From a virus, in IMG/VR virus record IMGVR_UViG_3300042311_000738, positions 1 to 20,076 of that record: 20,076 nt of DNA; one strand, written 5' to 3'. Both the position numbers and the translations under genes were made by a program. The stretch's first letter is position 1. Every line of letters begins with the position of its first letter. Shown here one piece after another: positions 6,564 through 13,236 of this stretch. The notes below the pieces were generated by a model. It was not told the origin of the DNA, searched no databases, and saw only the letters and a list, made by a program, of their open reading frames with translations.

Positions 6564-6787
6564 TGACAAAGCAAGAACAAAGAGAATTAGTGTTATTCCT
6601 GTTTTTAGAGGGAAGCGATAAGGTACTAACAAACATTTCAAAAGAAACGGGCATCAACTTGCCGACAGTTTCTAAAATCATTTCAGAACATTACGAAAAT
6701 AAAGGAATTCCTAAAAGGCAATTTATTGAGGAGAATGGAGAATTTTTTATGTTAATTGAAAGTAAAATGAATTATGATAGAGATTAA
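6563..6787 (+). CDS. Small helix-turn-helix protein
   Basis: A 74-residue protein with a probable helix-turn-helix at about 21-42 (VLTNISKETGINLPTVSKII), of the type found in phage transcription factors and transposase-like HTH domains. A short strand-rich tail follows. Its start overlaps the ninB stop by one base (TAATG), and its end overlaps ninG by 14 bases. It probably binds DNA; the target is unknown. Confidence 0.72.
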   Translation: MTKQEQRELVLFLFLEGSDKVLTNISKETGINLPTVSKIISEHYENKGIPKRQFIEENGEFFMLIESKMNYDRD

Positions 6788-7472
6788 GAAAAAACCATGC
6801 AAAGGGATAGGTAAGGCAAAAAGCGTTACGGGTTGCGGAAAAGAAACTTACGCAAGAAAGTGGGGATTGTGTAGCGATTGCTTACACGACTTTTTATTTA
6901 CTACCGACGCAGGAAAATTGGAATTTAGTAAAATATCTTTACAGGCCAAAAAAACTGTAATAGTAAAAGAGAAGAAAAAAGACCAAGAACTTCGTAAGAA
7001 ATTGGACGGCGTAAAATCACTTAAAAAAGACCTTGAAAAAGAAGTAAACGCTATTGCGAGGTTAATTGATAGCGGTAGCGGTTGTATTAGTTGTGGCGGT
7101 CAAACAACACCTCAAGCAGGACACTATCACACAGTACAATCCAACGGGAGTTTAAGATACAACTTACACAATTTACACTTACAGGATTATAATTGCAACT
7201 GTGAAAAGAGCGGGAATATCCATGAATACGATTTAGGTCTTATGAATAGATACGGTCGGGAATATTGGGAGTATGTAAAATTCCAAATAGTCAAAGAATA
7301 TCCTCTTGTCAAATTGACGGCAACCGAATACGAAGACGCTATACAAAAGGCACGTCAAATCAAAAAAGAATTACAGTCAAATCCAATGACTTACACAGCG
7401 ACAAACAGGATATTTTTAAGAAACAAAATCAATAAAAGACTTGGAATTTACAAGGAATTCAATTATATTTAA
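6774..7472 (+). CDS. ninG: NinG-like Holliday-junction/D-loop endonuclease (Rap)
   Basis: A 232-residue protein of the lambda NinG (Rap) family. An N-terminal cysteine cluster (C9, C21, C33, C36; GLCSDC) is followed by a basic coiled-coil stretch (about 58-92, KKKDQELRKKLDGVKSLKKD). The zinc/nuclease centre is CISCGGQTTPQAGHYHT (104-120), then LRYNLHNLHLQDYNCNC (127-143), with C104, C107, H117, H119, H132, H135, C141 and C143 as likely ligands and catalytic residues. Lambda Rap cuts branched DNA intermediates during phage recombination. The gene is three genes after ninB's partner ATPase in the same operon, and its intact ligand set suggests it is active. Confidence 0.85.
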   Translation: MIEIKKKPCKGIGKAKSVTGCGKETYARKWGLCSDCLHDFLFTTDAGKLEFSKISLQAKKTVIVKEKKKDQELRKKLDGVKSLKKDLEKEVNAIARLIDSGSGCISCGGQTTPQAGHYHTVQSNGSLRYNLHNLHLQDYNCNCEKSGNIHEYDLGLMNRYGREYWEYVKFQIVKEYPLVKLTATEYEDAIQKARQIKKELQSNPMTYTATNRIFLRNKINKRLGIYKEFNYI

Positions 7473-7495
7473 AGGTATTTAAAAACGGTTTCAGC

Positions 7496-7789
7496 ATGAT
7501 AAAACGCAGGAAAAAAGCATACGTCGTACAACCCGACGGAAGCAAAATAGACATGAACGACAACCCACTTATAGCGGTTAAAGATTGCAAAGCAGGGAAT
7601 ATGCTTTACAAAGGATACGAAATCCCTCAACAAGCAAAATTGTTTACAGACAAATTTGGAGAAGAATGTTATCTCGCAGGCGTTCAAATTAAAGACGGCG
7701 TATGGTTAGCGACCGTTTGTTACTTCACAAGGGATAAAGACAGGTATTACACTAATTTGTACGACAAAATAGCACCTTATTTTGAATAG
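7496..7789 (+). CDS. Hypothetical protein, 97 aa
   Basis: A 97-residue protein with a very basic start (MIKRRKKAYVVQPDGSK) and a strand-rich body, ending in YYTNLYDKIAPYFE. No motif is recognised. It follows ninG after 23 bases and is the last gene before the second control region; no terminator-like hairpin is seen in the 99 bases behind it. Confidence 0.7.
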   Translation: MIKRRKKAYVVQPDGSKIDMNDNPLIAVKDCKAGNMLYKGYEIPQQAKLFTDKFGEECYLAGVQIKDGVWLATVCYFTRDKDRYYTNLYDKIAPYFE

Positions 7790-7824
7790 GTATAAATTAA
7801 ATAAAACGATAAAAATAATTAAGT

Positions 7825-7884
7825 ATTTACTTGCGTAACAAAATCGGTCTTTGTATATTTGAATATAGAAATTAAAAATCAATT
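7825..7884 (+). promoter_or_regulatory. Second strong promoter, CTTGCGTA class
   Basis: ATTTACTTGCGTA (TTG at 7831-7833), a 20-base spacer and a perfect TATATTTG (7854-7861), then TATAGAAATTAAAAA. It is close to a copy of the leftward promoter at 3311-3370 and shares 26 of 32 bases with the promoter at 723-754. It should start the small-gene block with a leader of roughly 20 bases. Confidence 0.75.
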
Positions 7885-7888
7885 AATC

Positions 7889-8005
7889 ATGGCAAAAGTA
7901 TCAAAAGACAAAATTACAATTAGAGTACAAAGGTTTGGAAATCTTATAGTAACGCAGTATATCCAAAACAAAAAGATAATTGAAACAGTAACCGAATACA
8001 GATAA
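7889..8005 (+). CDS. Small basic protein, 38 aa
   Basis: A 38-residue frame, MAKVSKDKITIRVQRFGN then LIVTQYIQNKKIIETVTEYR, directly behind a strong promoter and with an ATCATG start context shared by nine other starts here. It is basic and probably a small beta-rich protein. Being the first gene behind a strong promoter, it is likely expressed. No family is recognised. Confidence 0.6.
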   Translation: MAKVSKDKITIRVQRFGNLIVTQYIQNKKIIETVTEYR

Positions 8006-8016
8006 AATTAGAAATC

Positions 8017-8403
8017 ATGCAAGGAACAAGCGCAGTTAAAATTTTACAAAAAGTAGAAGTAACAATAGAACAGGTTAAAGCGTCTCCAAGACGTGAATAC
8101 AACCCTTACGAATGGAATAGAAAAGTGGATAGATACGCAAGTTATCCCGAATGTAGATTTTATTACGACGAAGCCACAAAGGAATATTTTGCAATTTATG
8201 TGGCACAAGGCATAAGATTTATGCAGACAATAGAATATAGCAGTATGTTGTCAAGTAGTGGTTTGCAAGTCGGTTACGTCAATGAAGACACAATACAGTT
8301 CAATTTGTATAGCAACGGACATTCAATAGAGAAAACCGAGAGCAATAGACAGATAATGAAATCAGAAACAAATTTCTCCAAAAAGATATTTTTTTGGGGA
8401 TAG
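8017..8403 (+). CDS. Hypothetical protein, 128 aa
   Basis: A 128-residue protein with a tyrosine- and arginine-rich first half (PYEWNRKVDRYASYPECRFY, about 30-49) and a strand-rich second half. A likely alpha/beta fold is seen, but no catalytic motif. It has the ATCATG start context and is 11 bases after the 38-residue gene. A 63-base gap follows that holds only a weak hairpin (8417-8438). Confidence 0.7.
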   Translation: MQGTSAVKILQKVEVTIEQVKASPRREYNPYEWNRKVDRYASYPECRFYYDEATKEYFAIYVAQGIRFMQTIEYSSMLSSSGLQVGYVNEDTIQFNLYSNGHSIEKTESNRQIMKSETNFSKKIFFWG

Positions 8404-8466
8404 TAAATAAACGGGGTAAGGTATCCGACAAAACCTTAAAATAGAAAATCAAAAGAAAAAAGTATC

Positions 8467-8718
8467 ATGACAGATTTAGTAGAATTAGAAAAAGTAGAAA
8501 AAAGCCAAATGGAAAAGGCAGTAGATTGTTTAATTGAAACGCAGTTAGACGTAAACGATTTTTATTGTATTACGGTTAGAAAAAGCGGTGTCGATTTTCA
8601 AGGTAGTTATCAATCGGAAATAGCCAAAAAGTTATTGCAAAGTGATTTTATGCACAAAGTAAATTCACAAGGGTATTTGGAATTTAGTAATGGTTTCACA
8701 ACAGTAACTTTAACGTAA
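8467..8718 (+). CDS. Hypothetical protein, 83 aa
   Basis: An 83-residue protein with an acidic helical N-terminus (MTDLVELEKVEKSQMEKAVD) and a strand-rich C-terminus (GYLEFSNGFTTVTLT). Not recognised. It has the ATCATG start context and overlaps the next gene by one base (TAATG). Confidence 0.7.
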   Translation: MTDLVELEKVEKSQMEKAVDCLIETQLDVNDFYCITVRKSGVDFQGSYQSEIAKKLLQSDFMHKVNSQGYLEFSNGFTTVTLT

Positions 8719-8897
8719 TGACAGCGTTTTTAATAATCATGAATTATAATGCAGGGAGCGTCGAATATACAGACGTTCCCAAAGGCATTAGTTCGGAAGA
8801 AGCCGAAAGCATAATTATAGATCATGGATACAATTTAGACGAAGTACATTACATGATTGCAGACAAATTAGAAATCACACAATTAGAAAAACTATGA
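8718..8897 (+). CDS. Small acidic protein, 59 aa (start may be 8739)
   Basis: A 59-residue acidic frame (EEAESIIIDHGYNLDEVHYM). The start is uncertain. The ATG at 8718 overlaps the preceding stop (TAATG), but the in-frame ATG at 8739 has the ATCATG context frequent in this phage and removes an odd hydrophobic start MTAFLII. It overlaps the next gene by four bases (ATGA). No family is recognised. Confidence 0.55.
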   Translation: MTAFLIIMNYNAGSVEYTDVPKGISSEEAESIIIDHGYNLDEVHYMIADKLEITQLEKL

Positions 8898-9196
8898 GAC
8901 CAACAACATTATTAGCGAGAATACCAAGCATAGAAAATATGACGTCTTCAAACGGTAACGACGTCCCTAATCAATTCATAATTAGAGGAGAGTATAACGG
9001 AGAGAATTATACCATATTTAAGTCTTACAATAGCATTATAGTTATGAAAGTAGGCAATAAGGTTTTTATTGACAAAGCATATTGGGATTATTCACGAACA
9101 ACAGCAAAATATCGTAATCAGTTTTTAAGAGAAACGACAGCCGAAACAGAGTTAAATTTGAAATTAGGTAGATATAAATTTGCAGTATTGAATTAA
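8894..9196 (+). CDS. Hypothetical protein, 100 aa
   Basis: A 100-residue protein with repeated short strands (QFIIRGEYNGENYTIFKSYN, then SIIVMKVGNKVFIDK) and a C-terminal helix with strand. It looks like a small beta-barrel or beta-sandwich domain. Proteins of this look recur in Bacteroidota phage early regions, but I know of no assigned function. It overlaps its upstream neighbour by four bases. Confidence 0.7.
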   Translation: MRPTTLLARIPSIENMTSSNGNDVPNQFIIRGEYNGENYTIFKSYNSIIVMKVGNKVFIDKAYWDYSRTTAKYRNQFLRETTAETELNLKLGRYKFAVLN

Positions 9197-9209
9197 ATTA
9201 TTAGTTTTG
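9180..9209 (+). promoter_or_regulatory. Candidate promoter for the XRE gene
   Basis: TTG (9180-9182), a 19-base spacer and TAGTTTTG (9202-9209), a match to TAnnTTTG. The next gene starts 22 bases downstream. The -33 part lies inside the end of the preceding gene, so this would give the XRE gene its own control. It has no CTTGCGTA motif. Confidence 0.35.
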
Positions 9210-9231
9210 TTAAGAATTAACAATTTAAGAC

Positions 9232-9456
9232 ATGGGAATTTTTAAAGAAATAATCAAAAAGTCGGGCGTTTCACAAACCGAAATAGCAAAGCGTTTGGAT
9301 TATACCGAAGCCAATTTGTCGTATTTAAAGAACAGAAATTCGGCGTTCATTAAAAAGGTTGAGGACGCAATGAAAGAATTGCAGATAGAAACTATTGAAG
9401 CCGTAGAGGGCGGTTTGGTTTTTTCAATTAAACTTCAAGAAAATGGCACCGACTAA
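9232..9456 (+). CDS. XRE-family helix-turn-helix regulator (Cro-like)
   Basis: A 74-residue protein with a classic XRE helix-turn-helix at residues 12-33 (GVSQTEIAKRLDYTEANLSY), where Q15, A19 and S30 occupy the usual positions. A short C-terminal strand region follows. Small proteins of this kind are Cro- or repressor-like regulators binding operator DNA. It may control one of the promoters here, possibly the switch to the genes after the terminator. It overlaps the next gene by 14 bases. Confidence 0.8.
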   Translation: MGIFKEIIKKSGVSQTEIAKRLDYTEANLSYLKNRNSAFIKKVEDAMKELQIETIEAVEGGLVFSIKLQENGTD

Positions 9457-9625
9457 ACAAGGAGCGGATTTTATCCAAACCATACATGAAGAAAATAAAA
9501 AAGCAAAGCTTCAAGCCAAAACGGTTTTGAAACAAGCCAAAAAAGACGAGCGTATTAAAATTAAGAACGGTTACAGATACGTTCAGTTAAATAAAGATAC
9601 GTGGGTTTTAAGAAAACAAGAGTAG
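9443..9625 (+). CDS. Small basic hypothetical protein
   Basis: A 60-residue, very lysine-rich protein (EENKKAKLQAKTVLKQAKKD, about 16-35) with a long basic helix and a C-terminal strand pair. It may bind nucleic acid through its charge, but no family is recognised. It overlaps the XRE gene by 14 bases, and its stop codon touches the intrinsic terminator that ends this block. Confidence 0.65.
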   Translation: MAPTKQGADFIQTIHEENKKAKLQAKTVLKQAKKDERIKIKNGYRYVQLNKDTWVLRKQE

Positions 9626-9655
9626 CCGTTTTGCAAACGCAAGGCGGTTTTTCTT
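9625..9655 (+). terminator. Intrinsic terminator
   Basis: A stem of 10 base pairs (GCCGTTTTGC at 9625-9634 with GCAAGGCGGT at 9639-9648, three G-T pairs), a 4-base AAAC loop and a T-rich tail. This is the clearest terminator in the window and separates the early small-gene block from the modification and late genes. Confidence 0.75.
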
Positions 9656-9685
9656 TGCCTATAATTTAAAAAAACAATAATTTAC

Positions 9686-9693
9686 TATATTTG
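9686..9693 (+). promoter_or_regulatory. -7 box of a downstream promoter
   Basis: A perfect TATATTTG at 9686-9693, 22 bases before the ATG at 9716 and just after a terminator. No TTG lies 17-23 bases upstream, so the -33 part is weak or absent. The promoter may need an activator, which would fit delayed expression of the genes behind it. Confidence 0.5.
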
Positions 9694-9715
9694 TATTCAA
9701 ATTAAAACTATTTAT

Positions 9716-10255
9716 ATGAAAGCTCAATTAATCGAAATTAGCAAAATCAAAGAGAATGAAAATAATCCTCGTATAATTAGACACGAGAAATTTTTAAAAT
9801 TGGTGCAATCCGTAAAGGACTTTCCCGAAATGCTTGAATTAAGACCTATTGTAGTCAATAAAGACATGATAATCATTGGTGGGAATATGCGCTACAATGC
9901 TTGTTTAGAAGCAGGAATTGAAAAGGTGCCTGTCGTTATAGCAAACCTTACTCCCGAACAGGAAAAAGAATTTATGATTAAGGACAATGTCTCGGGTGGA
10001 GAGTGGGATTATTCTGCTTTAAAAATAGATTGGGGAACTAATCCTTTGGACGAGTGGGGTGTGGATAATTGGAATGTTACGCCTACAAGTTTTGAGCCTA
10101 ACCTTTTGCCAAACACAAACCATGAAGAAATTACGGCAGAGCAAATCGAAAAAACGAACGAGAAACTAAATGATAGATACTCGAATGTAGAACAAAATTT
10201 AAGAACAGTACTTTGTCCTCACTGTTTGGAAGAATTTGAAATAGAGAATAAGTAA
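9716..10255 (+). CDS. ParB/Srx-fold protein, methyltransferase-associated type
   Basis: A 179-residue protein with an N-terminal ParB/Srx domain. NENNPRIIRHEKF (14-26) is the ParB box I equivalent and IIGGNMRYNACLEAG (53-67) is box II. The IKDNVSGGEWDY stretch (88-99) and the DEWGVDNWN end (111-119) are as found in ParB domains attached to phage DNA methylases. The C-terminus ends in a single CPHC pair (167-170) and carries no methylase. A separate methyltransferase gene is about 0.9 kb downstream. The likely role is DNA recognition for, or coupling to, phage DNA modification. Some ParB-fold proteins cut DNA or hydrolyse CTP, so other roles are possible. Confidence 0.8.
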   Translation: MKAQLIEISKIKENENNPRIIRHEKFLKLVQSVKDFPEMLELRPIVVNKDMIIIGGNMRYNACLEAGIEKVPVVIANLTPEQEKEFMIKDNVSGGEWDYSALKIDWGTNPLDEWGVDNWNVTPTSFEPNLLPNTNHEEITAEQIEKTNEKLNDRYSNVEQNLRTVLCPHCLEEFEIENK

Positions 10256-10548
10256 TGAATTACGATAAGTATTTAAAACTAAAAGAAATCGTTGCGGATT
10301 TTCACTGGCAAGAGGCTAAAACTATGCGAGACAAACCGCATAGCTATAATGTAAAAGCAAAAAACCAAAACAAAGAAGCCTTTGAATATTTGGCAAATGC
10401 TATAGACGAATACGGTAAGCCAAAAAAATTCTTTAGTACGACGTTTTACTATTTAGAAATAGACGAATATCAGTATTGGTCGTGCGACCCTAAAGGAAAG
10501 TGTGCTTTAATAAACAGAGCCTTAATCAAAGACCACAATTATAATTAA
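10255..10548 (+). CDS. Hypothetical protein in the modification cassette
   Basis: A 97-residue protein with a basic first half and an aromatic-rich second half (KFFSTTFYYLEIDEYQYWSC, about 59-78, then DPKGKC). No recognised family. Its start overlaps the ParB gene stop by one base, so it is made together with the ParB protein. It probably works in the same cassette; the aromatic patch could bind a base or sugar, but that is speculation. Confidence 0.75.
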   Translation: MNYDKYLKLKEIVADFHWQEAKTMRDKPHSYNVKAKNQNKEAFEYLANAIDEYGKPKKFFSTTFYYLEIDEYQYWSCDPKGKCALINRALIKDHNYN

Positions 10549-10554
10549 AGCGTT

Positions 10555-11157
10555 ATGGAAATAGTAATACAAGCAGTAAGGAAAAGACAAAACAACGTGG
10601 ATATTTTGACTAAAAAATTACCTAACGCAAAAGTTGTTTGGGACGAGAATTTAGAGGGCGGTTTCAAAACGTTTACTAAAATCTTAAAAATACCTTTCAC
10701 AGGTTACAGACTACATTTGCAAGACGATGCTATGGTGCCTAACGATTTGGAATGCTATTTACATGAAGTAGAAACTATAATGCAAGACAACGATATTCAC
10801 GTTATGAGTGTCTACGTTCCGCAAAGAAAATTCTTAAAAGAGCAATACGAAAAAGGCGTAAGGTTTTCAGAGTTCCCAAACTTTTTAACTATGGTGGCTT
10901 GTGTTTTTTCTAAAGAAGTAACAGACAAAATGATAGCGTATTTGGATATTGCCAAAGAAAATAAACATGATGATAGCTTTGTTCAAGAATTTCTATCAAA
11001 GCACAAAATGAAAGCATACGTTCACTATCCGTCTTTGGTACAGCATAGCATAGTATTGAAATCAGTAATGAAAAATCCAAACACAGATAAAAGACAAAGT
11101 TTCTGTTTTGACAAAAATTTTATATCTAACTACTTAAAAAATCAAGATCATGAATAA
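10555..11157 (+). CDS. Putative GT-A fold glycosyltransferase
   Basis: A 200-residue protein with features of small GT-A glycosyltransferases. The N-terminus is MEIVIQAVRKRQNNVDILTK, and a LHLQDDAMVPNDL block (54-66) is the DxD-like nucleotide-sugar and metal site. An NKHDDSFVQEFL helix (136-147) and the AYVHYPSLVQH segment (154-164), typical near the C-terminus of this group, follow. It has no signal peptide or membrane span, so it acts in the cytoplasm. Placed between a ParB protein and a DNA methyltransferase, a plausible acceptor is modified phage DNA; protein or surface glycosylation cannot be ruled out. It overlaps the methyltransferase gene by eight bases. Confidence 0.6.
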   Translation: MEIVIQAVRKRQNNVDILTKKLPNAKVVWDENLEGGFKTFTKILKIPFTGYRLHLQDDAMVPNDLECYLHEVETIMQDNDIHVMSVYVPQRKFLKEQYEKGVRFSEFPNFLTMVACVFSKEVTDKMIAYLDIAKENKHDDSFVQEFLSKHKMKAYVHYPSLVQHSIVLKSVMKNPNTDKRQSFCFDKNFISNYLKNQDHE

Positions 11158-11701
11158 GGCTTACAACAAAGACATTATGGATTGGGACGAGTTCCCTCAC
11201 TACGATATAGTATGGACAGACCCGCCTTGGGAAGAAAGAATGGTTAAATGGTTTCAAGGCAAATGTAAAAAAGAAACGGGGTTGGAAGTAAACCATACCA
11301 TACGAGAAATTATAGGCCACTTGGCAAAATTAAGCAACCCGACAAAGCCTGTTGTAATAGAGTACGGAATTAAAGGGTACGACTTGGTAATAGAAATAAT
11401 GGAAGCGTTCGGGCATAAACATATCTCGACAAATAAAAGAGTTTCTGCTATGTGTCCTGTTTATGTAGTAATGGTTTTCAATTCCGATTTAAAAATTCCC
11501 GAATTGAAAGACCCTTATTTGATAACAGAATTCTTTAAAGAAAACGACTTTAAAACGGCGTTTGACCCTTTCGCAGGTATAGGAGCGACGGCAAAGGCTG
11601 TTATGAAATCAGGAGCGTATTACATAGGTTCCGAATTAAACCCGAAAAGATACGAAAGACTTAAAAAGATTATAGATGAAAGTAATCAAAAAGGTTTCTA
11701 A
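11150..11701 (+). CDS. DNA methyltransferase, beta-class order (probable N6-adenine)
   Basis: A 183-residue protein with motif IV first, YDIVWTDPPWEER (18-30), and motif I later, FDPFAGIGATAKAVMKSGA (138-156), followed by IGSELNPKRYERL (159-171). This is the beta-class order of amino-methyltransferases; DPPW fits adenine N6 better than cytosine N4. It is short, with no clear separate target-recognition domain, so specificity may come from a partner such as the ParB protein. It overlaps the glycosyltransferase gene by eight bases and the GNAT gene by 26 bases, so the three are probably made as a set. It could be a relative recruited to another base modification rather than plain methylation. 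Confidence 0.82.
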   Translation: MNKAYNKDIMDWDEFPHYDIVWTDPPWEERMVKWFQGKCKKETGLEVNHTIREIIGHLAKLSNPTKPVVIEYGIKGYDLVIEIMEAFGHKHISTNKRVSAMCPVYVVMVFNSDLKIPELKDPYLITEFFKENDFKTAFDPFAGIGATAKAVMKSGAYYIGSELNPKRYERLKKIIDESNQKGF

Positions 11702-12053
11702 AGAAGACGTAGAGGAACTTACTTTGGGAGCGTATAGACATAAATTGATTTTAAACGGCAATTACGACCTGTACGCTTTGTATCTAAATAACGTTCCTGT
11801 TTCTATTGGTGCTATTAAATATACGGGGATTAAAGCAACATTAACTTTTGCCTATACTCCTAAAGAACATCAAAAGAAAGGATACCATAAACTCTTAATG
11901 AATTACAGAATGAACGAATTGAAAACAAAAGGAATACAAAGAGTAGAGGTTACCTGCTTAAAAGCGTCTGTCGGAAACTATTTAAGAGAGGGAGCGAAAG
12001 TATTAAAACAATATAAACATGGAGGAGCGTTAGTGGTATATGAAAGTATTTAA
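11676..12053 (+). CDS. GNAT-family acetyltransferase
   Basis: A 125-residue GNAT. The central strand ATLTFAY (54-60) leads into the acetyl-CoA loop and helix TPKEHQKKGYHKLLMNY (61-77), with G69 as the key glycine and H71 where a glycine or alanine is more usual. QRVEVTCLKASVGNYLREGA (88-107) is the second half. It uses an acyl-CoA donor in the cytoplasm. The strongest clue to substrate is context: it overlaps a DNA methyltransferase by 26 bases and the PP-loop enzyme by 14. Phage Mu Mom is a GNAT-fold enzyme that modifies adenine in phage DNA, so a nucleobase acceptor is plausible, though a protein acceptor is equally possible by sequence alone. Confidence 0.75.
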   Translation: MKVIKKVSKEDVEELTLGAYRHKLILNGNYDLYALYLNNVPVSIGAIKYTGIKATLTFAYTPKEHQKKGYHKLLMNYRMNELKTKGIQRVEVTCLKASVGNYLREGAKVLKQYKHGGALVVYESI

Positions 12054-13236
12054 AAAGACAACAGTATTAGAGGAAGCCAAACATAGAATAAACTATTTGT
12101 TTGACGAGTTCCCAAACGTAATAGTCGGATTTTCGGGCGGTAAGGATAGCACCGTTTGTTTGAATTTGACTTTGGAAGTGGCAAGAGAAAGAAATCGTTT
12201 GCCGTTAAAAGTAATGTGGATAGACCAAGAAGCAGAGTGGCAAGGTACCGCTGATTATTGCGAAGACGTATTTAATAATCCCGACATAGAACCTATGTGG
12301 TTTCAAATGCCTATGAAGTGGTTTAATAACGTGTCTTCGTACAATAGCTTTATAAATATTTGGGACGAGGAAAATCCTAACAAATGGATACGAGAGAAGT
12401 CTCCAATATCCATAAAAGAAAATAAGTACTTGGATTTTGGGTTTCACGAATTGTTTGAGAACATACTTAAACATCACTTTCCAAATCAAAAGACATGCTA
12501 TATTGCAGGAGTTCGTGCGGAAGAAAGTCCTCGACGTAAATTGGCTATGACAAGAGATTTGACGTACAAAGACATTACTTGGGGGAAAAGGCTTTACGTT
12601 CAATACGACCATTACACTTTTTATCCTATTTATGACTGGTCGTACACAGACGTTTGGAAAGCAATACACGAGCATAATTGGGACTACAATAAAGTGTACG
12701 ACGAAATGTATAGACATGGAGTATCCTTAAACGAAATGCGAATATCTAATTTGCACCATGAAACAGCAATCCAAAGTATGCTTATCGTACAGGAGATAGA
12801 ACCTAAAACGTGGGAGAAAATATCTGCAAGGTACGACGGTGTGAATACATTAAAGCACTTACAAAGAGAGAGTTTTCAATGCCCGAAAGAACTTCCGTAT
12901 ATGTTTATAGATTGGGAAGAATATGCTTTGTATTTAATAGAAAATCTTATATTAGAGGAAAAATACAAAAAGTTAATGCACTCGAAAATTGAGCAGTTGA
13001 CTTTGGTATATACCGACAAACAAATTAGAGAGGATTTTTTCAAGGTAATAATCAAAACAGTATTGAGTACAGATTGGGATTTGACTAAATTAAAGAATTG
13101 GACGGAAGGCAATAAAGACGCCTACATATACAGAGAGTATAAAAAGGGCAACGTCAAAGATTATATGCTAAACCCGACAAAGTATATTACAAACGAACAG
13201 AGAGAAGAACTTAAAAACAAAATCAACAATGGATAA
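12040..13236 (+). CDS. PAPS-reductase-like PP-loop enzyme (IbrA/DndC-like)
   Basis: A 398-residue protein of the phosphoadenosine phosphosulfate reductase family. The PP-loop is VGFSGGKDSTVCLNL (29-43), followed by KVMWIDQEAEW (57-67). The GVRAEESPRRKL motif (157-168) and the DWSYTDVWKAIHEHNWDYNK stretch (199-218) are both family features. A long C-terminal domain of the DUF3440/IbrA type follows. PP-loop enzymes adenylate their target; DndC uses this in DNA phosphorothioation, and IbrA is known from prophages. No iron-sulfur cysteine cluster is obvious (C40, C74, C153 and C281 are scattered). It overlaps the ParB gene behind it by eight bases, a pairing known for IbrA-IbrB. The substrate is unknown. 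Confidence 0.82.
   Translation: MKVFKKTTVLEEAKHRINYLFDEFPNVIVGFSGGKDSTVCLNLTLEVARERNRLPLKVMWIDQEAEWQGTADYCEDVFNNPDIEPMWFQMPMKWFNNVSSYNSFINIWDEENPNKWIREKSPISIKENKYLDFGFHELFENILKHHFPNQKTCYIAGVRAEESPRRKLAMTRDLTYKDITWGKRLYVQYDHYTFYPIYDWSYTDVWKAIHEHNWDYNKVYDEMYRHGVSLNEMRISNLHHETAIQSMLIVQEIEPKTWEKISARYDGVNTLKHLQRESFQCPKELPYMFIDWEEYALYLIENLILEEKYKKLMHSKIEQLTLVYTDKQIREDFFKVIIKTVLSTDWDLTKLKNWTEGNKDAYIYREYKKGNVKDYMLNPTKYITNEQREELKNKINNG

Noticed and set aside
6848-6856. TTACGCAAG in ninG and a similar site at 8133-8141
   Set aside because: Both in coding sequence without a -7 box 20 bases away; probably chance copies of the promoter motif.
8417-8438. Hairpin TAAGGT/ACCTTA in the 63-base gap
   Set aside because: Only six pairs with a 10-base loop and no T-tract; too weak for a terminator call.
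9153-9160. TAAATTTG inside the 100-residue gene
   Set aside because: No -33 element 17-23 bases upstream and within coding sequence.
12205-12717. Minus-strand frame of 170 codons opposite the PP-loop gene
   Set aside because: Valine- and isoleucine-rich shadow of a well-supported gene; no start context or motif.
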